Shown piece by piece: positions 16,502 to 22,553 of a stretch of DNA of 64,000 bases (its first letter is position 1; every line of letters starts with the position of its first letter). Source of the stretch: Brevundimonas aveniformis DSM 17977 (GTDB lineage Bacteria > Pseudomonadota > Alphaproteobacteria > Caulobacterales > Caulobacteraceae); contig NZ_AUAO01000001.1 of the NCBI RefSeq assembly GCF_000428765.1, positions 124,001 through 188,000 on the forward strand, written 5' to 3'. The translations under genes were made by a program, and so were the position numbers. The notes under the pieces are model-generated. The model was not told the DNA's origin and did not search any database. It saw only the letters and a program-made list of their open reading frames with translations.

Positions 16502-17692
16502 ATGAATACTGCCTCTGCCATGCGCGCCCACCGCGGGCCTGCCCTGTTCAGCATCGGCCTGAGGCCATTCTTCCTGTTCTCGGCGATCTGGGCCGCGCTG
16601 GCGGTGCCGCTCTGGGTTCATGCCTATGCCGCCGGAGGTCCGATCGGCCTGACCTGGCACATCCATGAGATGCTGTTCGGATACGCCGCCGGCGTCATCG
16701 TCGGCTTTCTGATGACGGCCGTGCCAAACTGGACCGGGCGAATGCCGGTCGTCGGCCTGCCTCTGATGGGGATGGTCGGACTCTGGCTGGCAGGGCGGGC
16801 GGCCATGCTGATGACTGCATTCAGTCAAGCCGCAGCGACGGCCGTATGGCCCGCGATTGTCGACAGTTTATTGCTGGTCGTCATGGCCGGTCTGGTCTGG
16901 CGAGAAATCCTGACCGGTCAGAACTGGCGCAACCTGCCCGTGGCCATCATGGTGACCCTGTTGGCCGCGTCCAACATCGGCTTCCACGTCGAGGCCCATT
17001 TGATGGGCGGTGCCGCGCCGACGGCGACCCGTGCCACCCTGGCCCTGATCGCGATGCTGATTGCCCTGATCGGCGGCCGGATCACACCGAGCTTTACCCG
17101 CAACTGGCAGCTCAAGCGCAGCGGACCGCTCCCTGCCACAACCGGCCCGTTTGATGGATTCGTTCTGGCGATGACCGGCCTGTCTCTCGTCGGCTGGGTT
17201 GTCGCGCCGCAACAGGTCTGGGTAGGGGTCGGGCTGATCACCGCCGGGGGGCTGAACCTTGTCCGGCTCGCGCGCTGGAAGGGCTGGGCAACCGTCGCAG
17301 AGCCGCTCGTGATGATCCTGCACCTCGGATACCTGTGGCTCTCCTTGGCCCTGGGGCTGATCGGGGCATCGATCGTCTGGCCTATGGCGGTCGGAGCATC
17401 GGCGGGCGTCCACGCCCTGACGGCAGGCGCGATCGGGGTGATGACCCTGGCCGTGATGACCCGAGCCGGTCGCGGCCACACCGGCCGGCCTCTGACCGCC
17501 GGCGCGACGGGCGTGCTGATCTACGCCCTGATCAATGCGGCGGCCTTGGTCCGCGTCATCGGTGGCCTGTGGCTGGAGGCCTATCAGCCGCTGCTGGTCA
17601 CGTCCGCCGTCCTGTGGTGCCTGGCCTTCCTGACCTTTGCCGTTGTCTATGGTCCGATGCTGATCGGGCCGCGCCCGCAGGCTCAGGCGTAA
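16502..17692 (+). CDS. nnrS: NnrS family membrane protein
   Basis: A 396-residue integral membrane protein with about twelve predicted helices. The family signature is near the N terminus: LFSIGLRPFFLFSAIWA, then LTWHIHEMLFGYAAGVIVGFL with the conserved histidines. NnrS proteins are haem- and copper-containing and ease nitrosative stress in denitrifiers. It sits between nrdJ and modABC and overlaps modC by 10 bases at the 3' end. A second Met (residue 7) could be the true start. Confidence 0.92.
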   Translation: MNTASAMRAHRGPALFSIGLRPFFLFSAIWAALAVPLWVHAYAAGGPIGLTWHIHEMLFGYAAGVIVGFLMTAVPNWTGRMPVVGLPLMGMVGLWLAGRAAMLMTAFSQAAATAVWPAIVDSLLLVVMAGLVWREILTGQNWRNLPVAIMVTLLAASNIGFHVEAHLMGGAAPTATRATLALIAMLIALIGGRITPSFTRNWQLKRSGPLPATTGPFDGFVLAMTGLSLVGWVVAPQQVWVGVGLITAGGLNLVRLARWKGWATVAEPLVMILHLGYLWLSLALGLIGASIVWPMAVGASAGVHALTAGAIGVMTLAVMTRAGRGHTGRPLTAGATGVLIYALINAAALVRVIGGLWLEAYQPLLVTSAVLWCLAFLTFAVVYGPMLIGPRPQAQA

Positions 17693-18744
17693 CGCGCGGT
17701 CGCCGTGGCCTTGACCAGAGCCACAACCTCGAGGCCCGGCCGCAGCTCGAGCCGCTCCGCTGCCTGGGACGTCACCAACGACGTCAGGCGAAAGCCCTGA
17801 CCCTCCAGTTGGATCAGCAGGCCATCCGAAGCGGGCGTGATCGCCTCGACCCGCGCGCCCAGCGCGTTCTGGAAACTGGCATCAGCTGGGGCGGTCAGGG
17901 CTACGGCGACATCTCGCGCATCGACAACAATTCTGACCCGCCCTCCCGGCGTGATCGCCAGCGGCGGCGTGTGGAACTGGGTGCCGCCCAGATCGACAAC
18001 CGTGACGGGGCCGCCCCCCTCGGCAAGGGCCTGACCTTCCAGGACTGAGATCGGCGCGCCCAGGCCGGCGGCATCGGTGGCTTCAGAACGCGCGAAAGCA
18101 CGATCCGGGGGACCGGCGTTGAAGGCCTGCCCATCGACCACCAGCACCATCTCATCGGCCAGCCGCGCGGCCTCGTCGACCGCATGGGTGACATAGAGGA
18201 TCGGCGGCCCGCTGCGCGCCAGTTCGTCCAGATACGGCAGGATCTCGACGCGCCTTGCGCCGTCAAGGCCTGACAGGGGCTCGTCCAGGATCAACAGTTT
18301 CGGTTCGCTGAGCAGGGCCCGCCCGATCGCGACGCGTCGCGCCTCACCCCCGGACAGTGTGGCGGGCCGCTGCTCAAGCTGTCCTTCAAGCGCCAGGAGA
18401 TCGACCACGGGGTCGATCCGTGGGGCCACGACGCCACGACGCCGCGCGCCGTAGAGCAGATTTTCGCGAACATTCAGGTGCGGGAACAGCCTGGTGTCCT
18501 GAAACACATAGCCGATCTGACGTCGCCAGGCCGGACGCTCAAGGCCAGACTCGGTGTCGCAAACCGTCTCGCCGTTGACCACAACGCGCCCGTGCTCGGG
18601 CTGCACCAGACCGGCGACCAGGTTCGCGATCGAGGTCTTGCCGGACCCTGACCGTCCGAACAGGACGGTGACGCCCGCTCCCCCCGTAAAGTCAGCTTTC
18701 AGGCGGAAATCACCCCGCTTGAGATCAGCCTGAACCTCAATCAC
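17683..18744 (-). CDS. modC: Molybdate ABC transporter ATPase (ModC)
   Basis: A 353-residue ATPase. The Walker A is GRSGSGKTS (about 31-39), the signature is TLSGGEARRVAIGRAL, and Walker B is LLILDEPLSGLDGARR. A switch histidine follows in ILYVTHAVDEA. The C-terminal third is a TOBE/mop-like domain that binds oxyanion. It energises molybdate import for cofactor synthesis. Starts overlap modB by ATGA. It is the last gene of modABC and converges on nnrS. Confidence 0.93.
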   Translation of the reverse strand: MIEVQADLKRGDFRLKADFTGGAGVTVLFGRSGSGKTSIANLVAGLVQPEHGRVVVNGETVCDTESGLERPAWRRQIGYVFQDTRLFPHLNVRENLLYGARRRGVVAPRIDPVVDLLALEGQLEQRPATLSGGEARRVAIGRALLSEPKLLILDEPLSGLDGARRVEILPYLDELARSGPPILYVTHAVDEAARLADEMVLVVDGQAFNAGPPDRAFARSEATDAAGLGAPISVLEGQALAEGGGPVTVVDLGGTQFHTPPLAITPGGRVRIVVDARDVAVALTAPADASFQNALGARVEAITPASDGLLIQLEGQGFRLTSLVTSQAAERLELRPGLEVVALVKATATARYA

Positions 18745-19430
18745 GTCCGGCCTCCCCCGCCGGTCGCGCGGCGGACCATCACCTCCGACACGACCAGGGC
18801 CAGGATCGAAACACCCGCGGAGATCAGCACCAGCCGTAGGGCTGCCGCCTCTCCACCGGGAACCTGCGTCAGGCTGTAGATGGCCAGGGGCAGGGTCCGC
18901 GTTTCGCCTGGAATGCTCGAGACGAATGTGATGGTGGCCCCGAACTCTCCGAGAGCCTTGGCGAAGGCGAGGACCGCACCGGCGATGACACCGGGCAAGG
19001 CGAGCGGAAGGGTTACGGTCAGAAAACGCTGGAGCGGAGAGGCTCCCAGCGTCGCGGCGGCCTGTTCCAGCCCCGAGTCCGCCATGTCGAAGGCCAGGCG
19101 AACCGAACGTACCATCAATGGGAACCCCATGATGCCCGCCGCAAGGGCGGCTCCGGTCCAGTCAAAGGCAAAGACAATCCCCAGCGGCTCCAGCCAGGCG
19201 CCGATCGGGCCGCTACGCCCAAACAGGGACAACAGAACATAGCCCGTCACAACCGGCGGCAGCACCAGCGGCAGGTGGATCAGCCCCGACACCAGATCGC
19301 GACCAGGAAACCGGTAGCGAGCCAACAGCCATGCGGCCCCCACCCCAAGAGGCAGGCTGAACAGCACAGCCGTCATCGCCACCTTGAGCGACAGGCTGAT
19401 GATCTCCAGCTCGGCGGCACTCAGCATCAT
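18741..19430 (-). CDS. modB: Molybdate ABC transporter permease (ModB)
   Basis: A 229-residue permease with about five membrane helices and the EAA loop (EQAAATLGASPLQRFLTVTLPLALPG) that contacts ModC. It overlaps both neighbours by 4 bases, so modABC is a tight operon. Length and topology are normal for the family. Confidence 0.93.
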   Translation of the reverse strand: MMLSAAELEIISLSLKVAMTAVLFSLPLGVGAAWLLARYRFPGRDLVSGLIHLPLVLPPVVTGYVLLSLFGRSGPIGAWLEPLGIVFAFDWTGAALAAGIMGFPLMVRSVRLAFDMADSGLEQAAATLGASPLQRFLTVTLPLALPGVIAGAVLAFAKALGEFGATITFVSSIPGETRTLPLAIYSLTQVPGGEAAALRLVLISAGVSILALVVSEVMVRRATGGGGRT

Positions 19431-20248
19431 AGCGGCGGCGAAAACCCGCGCGCGCGCAGGATAGCCTGCCCCTGCGAGCCGGACAGGAAGTCGAGGAACG
19501 CAAAGGCTGCGGTCGTCTGAACCTGTGGTCCGATGAGGGGCGCGGCGGGGTAGATAATCGGGCTATGCAGATCGGGGGCAAATTCGGCGACGACGACGAC
19601 ATTCGGTTCGGCCCGGGCGTCCGTGGCATAGACAATGCCGAGCGGTGCCTCACCCCGCGCCACCAGCGCCAGGGCTGCGCGCACATTTTCCGCGGGGGCC
19701 AGGTGCGCCTGCAAGTCCGACCAGAGCCCCAGCGCAGTGATCACCTGTCGGCCGTAGCGCCCCGCCGGAACATCCGGCTCTGCGGTAGCCAGTCGACCAT
19801 CCCCCAGGCGCGCCAGAACCCGTTGCGCCAACCCTGCACCCGGCGTGAGGGCCAGGGGCGTCGTGTCTCCGTCGGCCGGCGCAATCAGAACCAGCCGATT
19901 GCCCGCAACGTTGCGGCGCGCCGAAACGTCAATCAGGTCACGCGCCTGCAGCCAGTCCATCCATTCGAGGTCAGCCGAAATGAACAGGTCCGCCGGAGCT
20001 CCCTGTTCAATCTGGCGGGCCAGTTGGGAGCTCCCGGCATAGACGGTGCGCGGAGCCTCGACCCCGCCGCTCGCAAAGGCGGCAGCGGCTTCGTTGATCG
20101 CCTCCTGGAGACTGGCGGCGGCAAAGATGGTCAGCGGTCGAGCCGGAGCGGCGGGTCCGCGCGAACAGGCGGCGGTCGCCAGGGTCGTCCCTGCCAGCGC
20201 CAGAATGGACCGACGGGACAGCGCGGGGGGGGGCGACATTTTCGACAT
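19427..20248 (-). CDS. modA: Molybdate-binding periplasmic protein (ModA)
   Basis: A 273-residue binding protein. It begins with a twin-arginine-like leader (SRRSILALAGTTLATAAC) ending in a lipobox, so it is probably a lipoprotein. LTIFAAASLQEAINE and YAGSSQLARQIEQGAPADLFISAD are the ModA oxyanion-site segments, with the ligand-binding serines. It leads modABC and is divergent from moaA across a perfect FNR-type box. Tungstate specificity cannot be excluded. Confidence 0.92.
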   Translation of the reverse strand: MSKMSPPPALSRRSILALAGTTLATAACSRGPAAPARPLTIFAAASLQEAINEAAAAFASGGVEAPRTVYAGSSQLARQIEQGAPADLFISADLEWMDWLQARDLIDVSARRNVAGNRLVLIAPADGDTTPLALTPGAGLAQRVLARLGDGRLATAEPDVPAGRYGRQVITALGLWSDLQAHLAPAENVRAALALVARGEAPLGIVYATDARAEPNVVVVAEFAPDLHSPIIYPAAPLIGPQVQTTAAFAFLDFLSGSQGQAILRARGFSPPL

Positions 20249-20322
20249 GGAGAGTTCCCAAAGCCAAGCCCGCGCCTAACACGCTCCAAGCCTCGCATGG
20301 ATCGGTCTTGCCATCTATCTGC

Positions 20323-20336
20323 TTGATGCAGGTCAA
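20323..20336. promoter_or_regulatory. Perfect FNR/Dnr-type box between modA and moaA
   Basis: TTGATGCAGGTCAA matches TTGA-N6-TCAA exactly. Centred at 20329.5, it would place starts near 20371 for moaA (leader about 143 bases) and near 20288 for modA (leader about 40 bases). Both molybdenum uptake and cofactor synthesis could be driven from it. Confidence 0.65.
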
Positions 20337-20396
20337 GCCATGCCCGCCAGGCCATCAAAGCCTGTCGGGTCCGGCGCGCCTATCAAGATGCCATCT

Positions 20397-20500
20397 TGCT
20401 CCGAGCTCGACAGCCTAAAGCGCATCGCGCCAGGGTCGGCGGGCCGGGTCCCATCCTGGGCCGAGGGTGCCGGAGGAAACTCCGTCGCCTCCCGTGTTTG
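20397..20500 (+). ncRNA. Candidate molybdenum-cofactor (Moco) riboswitch in the moaA leader
   Basis: The leader starts with GCTCCGAGCTCGACAGCC and ends GTCGCCTCCCG just before the moaA ribosome site. Between them is the hairpin GGAGGAAACTCC with a GAAA tetraloop, and a second stem GGTCC/GGGCC. These resemble elements I recall of the Moco RNA motif found upstream of moaA operons. The match is from memory and was not scored with a covariance model. The element would sense the pathway's product and control moaA translation; its 3' end lies just before the AAGGAG. Confidence 0.5.
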
Positions 20501-20513
20501 GAAAGGAGCCTCC

Positions 20514-21506
20514 ATGGCGTTCGGCGCCGGCCATCTGGCCGACGGCTTCGGTCGGCGGTTCCGCTATCTGCGTCTGTCAGTGACGGAGGTGTGCAATTTT
20601 CGCTGCACCTATTGTCTGCCGGACGGCTGGAAGAAGACCGCGCCTCTGTCGTTCCTGACGCCCGATGAGATCGCGCGGCTGATCGGGGCGTTCGCCGACC
20701 TTGGACTGGCCAAGGTCCGGCTGACCGGGGGTGAGCCGACGGTTCGAAAGGACTTCACTGACATCATCGCGCGCACGGCCGCCGTTTCCGGTGTCGGCAA
20801 GGTGGCGGTGACAACCAACGGCTGGAACCTGATACGCCAGATCGACAGCTGGAAGGCAGCGGGCCTGACCCACCTCAATCTCAGTCTGGATGCCCTGGAG
20901 CCGGAGGCCTTCCAGCGGATCACCGGACATGACCGGCTCGTCTCCATTCTGACCGGCCTGGATCGAGCCCTCGAGCTCGACCTCCAGGCCGTGAAGATCA
21001 ACGCCGTCCTGCTTCGCGACACGGGTGAGCGGGGCTTCGAGGACTGGGCCGAGTTCGTGCGGCACCGTCCCGTTTCAGTGCGCTTCATCGAACTGATGCG
21101 CACCGCTGACAATCTCGACTTTTTCAACCAGAACCACGTTGGCGGCGGCGTCTTGCGAGACTGGCTGGAACAGCGCGGGTGGACCCCGGTTGATCGGCCA
21201 CCCGACGGCGGCCCCGCCCAAGAGTACAGTCATCCCGACTATGCAGGCCGACTTGGCCTGATCGCACCGTATGCGCCGGGTTTTTGTGACAGTTGCAATC
21301 GTCTGAGGGTGACGGCGCGGGGCAAGCTGCGGCTCTGCCTCTTCGGCGAGGGGGGCGTCGACCTCCGCGACCTGCTGATCGACGATGACCAAAGGCCCGA
21401 TCTCATTGAGCGAATCCGCGGAGCCATGTCGGGCAAGCGGCTGGGGCATTTTCTGGCGCAGGGGAACCCCGGCGACCTTGGAAACCTGGCGCAGCTTGGA
21501 GGCTAG
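20514..21506 (+). CDS. moaA: GTP 3',8-cyclase (MoaA)
   Basis: A 330-residue radical-SAM enzyme starting molybdopterin synthesis from GTP. The N-terminal cluster is VCNFRCTYC (C27, C31, C34). A second, substrate-side cluster is in FCDSCNRLRVTARGKLRLC. LTGGEPTVRKDF is the SAM-binding segment. The C terminus lacks the usual double glycine as the last residues; it ends GNLAQLGG, which matches that glycine pair. ATG 20514 follows AAGGAG at good spacing; a frame from 20340 would include the leader RNA. The FNR box and riboswitch-like leader suggest two layers of control. Confidence 0.93.
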   Translation: MAFGAGHLADGFGRRFRYLRLSVTEVCNFRCTYCLPDGWKKTAPLSFLTPDEIARLIGAFADLGLAKVRLTGGEPTVRKDFTDIIARTAAVSGVGKVAVTTNGWNLIRQIDSWKAAGLTHLNLSLDALEPEAFQRITGHDRLVSILTGLDRALELDLQAVKINAVLLRDTGERGFEDWAEFVRHRPVSVRFIELMRTADNLDFFNQNHVGGGVLRDWLEQRGWTPVDRPPDGGPAQEYSHPDYAGRLGLIAPYAPGFCDSCNRLRVTARGKLRLCLFGEGGVDLRDLLIDDDQRPDLIERIRGAMSGKRLGHFLAQGNPGDLGNLAQLGG

Positions 21507-21509
21507 GCG

Positions 21510-22277
21510 TCAGGCATAGCCGGGCGAATCCGACCAGCTTTCGACCTCTCCCTTACCAAGCAACCTCGACTGTGGCGGCATGTGGTTGTCGATCAGAGGC
21601 GTCGGGCGGGCCAGCCGCTCCAACGCCTCTGGCCGGGTCAAGGTCACCTCCGGACCGTGCACCACAACGCCCTGCGCCGACAGGCTGGAAAAGGCGCGCG
21701 ACAGATTTTCCGGCGTCATGCCGAGCAGCGAGGCCAGGATGCGCTTTTCGTGCGGCAGGGTGATGGTGTCCTTCATGCCCTGACGGATGCGCTGGGTGAT
21801 CAGGTAGTTGGCCAAACGCTCGGTCCCGCCGCGCAGCTTGTGGTTCTTGACCGCCCGCACCAGCCCCCGATAGCAACCCGACAACTCGTGCGCGACAGCA
21901 CAGGCGAACTCTGCATCCTGATGCATGGTCCGGCGCAGGGCTTGGCCGGACAGCATGAGAATCTCCGACCTCTCGAGTGTCCGGGCCGACATCAGAGAGT
22001 CCGCGTCGAGCACCACAGCGGCCAGAATGAAGGTCGACACCGGACGGAGCACGGCCAGGGTGGTGTCCTTTTCCTTCCAGGACCCCTGAAGCTCGACGAT
22101 GCCGTCGAGCAGAACATAGAGGAAGTCGACCGTGTCCCCCTCTAGCAGGAGCGTCGTACCGGCAGGAAACCTCTGAAGAAAGGCCCCGGCGGTGACATCC
22201 CGAAACGTCTCGGGCGATGCGTCCCTGAACAAGGGAAGCGCCTTCACGCGGTCGAGGTCGGATTGGCGCATGGTCAT
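21510..22277 (-). CDS. Crp/Fnr-family regulator of the Dnr/NnrR type
   Basis: A 255-residue regulator with an N-terminal cyclic-nucleotide-type sensor domain, a long dimerisation helix and a C-terminal winged helix-turn-helix. The recognition helix TPENLSRAFSSL has the E-x-x-S-R pattern that reads TTGAT-N4-ATCAA. The N-terminal cysteines needed for FNR's [4Fe-4S] cluster are absent; the only cysteines are in FACAVAHELSGC. It is therefore more likely a nitric-oxide (haem) sensor like Dnr or NnrR, by analogy. ATG 22277 follows GGAG. A GTG at 22334 would put the start inside an FNR box. Two perfect boxes upstream suggest autoregulation. Confidence 0.88.
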   Translation of the reverse strand: MTMRQSDLDRVKALPLFRDASPETFRDVTAGAFLQRFPAGTTLLLEGDTVDFLYVLLDGIVELQGSWKEKDTTLAVLRPVSTFILAAVVLDADSLMSARTLERSEILMLSGQALRRTMHQDAEFACAVAHELSGCYRGLVRAVKNHKLRGGTERLANYLITQRIRQGMKDTITLPHEKRILASLLGMTPENLSRAFSSLSAQGVVVHGPEVTLTRPEALERLARPTPLIDNHMPPQSRLLGKGEVESWSDSPGYA

Positions 22278-22314
22278 GGGGAGCTCCAGCTGGGTCACAA
22301 CAGTCGCACCGGCC

Positions 22315-22328
22315 TTGACGGATATCAA
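22315..22328. promoter_or_regulatory. Perfect FNR/Dnr-type box close to the regulator gene start
   Basis: TTGACGGATATCAA, centred 22321.5, about 45 bases before the regulator's ATG. With the upstream box at 22355-22368 acting from -41.5, this one would cover the predicted start site near 22320 and could repress. Confidence 0.6.
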
Positions 22329-22354
22329 GCCCACGGAAAGCCTCGCGGCCCAAA

Positions 22355-22368
22355 TTGATGAACATCAA
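22355..22368. promoter_or_regulatory. Perfect FNR/Dnr-type box upstream of the regulator gene
   Basis: TTGATGAACATCAA is a textbook TTGAT-N4-ATCAA box. Centred 22361.5, it fits activation of the regulator gene on the minus strand (predicted start near 22320). Confidence 0.7.
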
Positions 22369-22468
22369 TTACCAGATTAATATTTGTTGTGTTGTCCATG
22401 TATATTGGGTCAGCAAATACGTCAGATATCGCAATACATATACATCCCTTGTTGAGATAAGCTCGCAA

Positions 22469-22482
22469 TTGACCTTAATCAA
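22469..22482. promoter_or_regulatory. Perfect FNR/Dnr-type box upstream of narK
   Basis: TTGACCTTAATCAA matches the consensus exactly. Centred 22475.5, it predicts a narK start near 22517, leaving a 37-base leader. The 100 bases between this box and the one at 22355 are AT-rich and hold no other motif I can name. Confidence 0.7.
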
Positions 22483-22520
22483 CTATTGCCGGTCGAACCG
22501 AGACTAAAGGCTGTGTCGAA

Positions 22521-22536
22521 CGCTCAATTCTGAGCG
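22521..22536 (+). other. Perfect hairpin at the predicted 5' end of the narK mRNA
   Basis: CGCTCA-ATTC-TGAGCG forms a 6-bp stem with a 4-base loop. It starts about 4 bases after the start site predicted from the FNR-type box and ends 17 bases before the narK ATG. It could protect the 5' end or influence ribosome access. Confidence 0.4.
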
Positions 22537-22553
22537 ACCCCAAGGCTCTGGCA

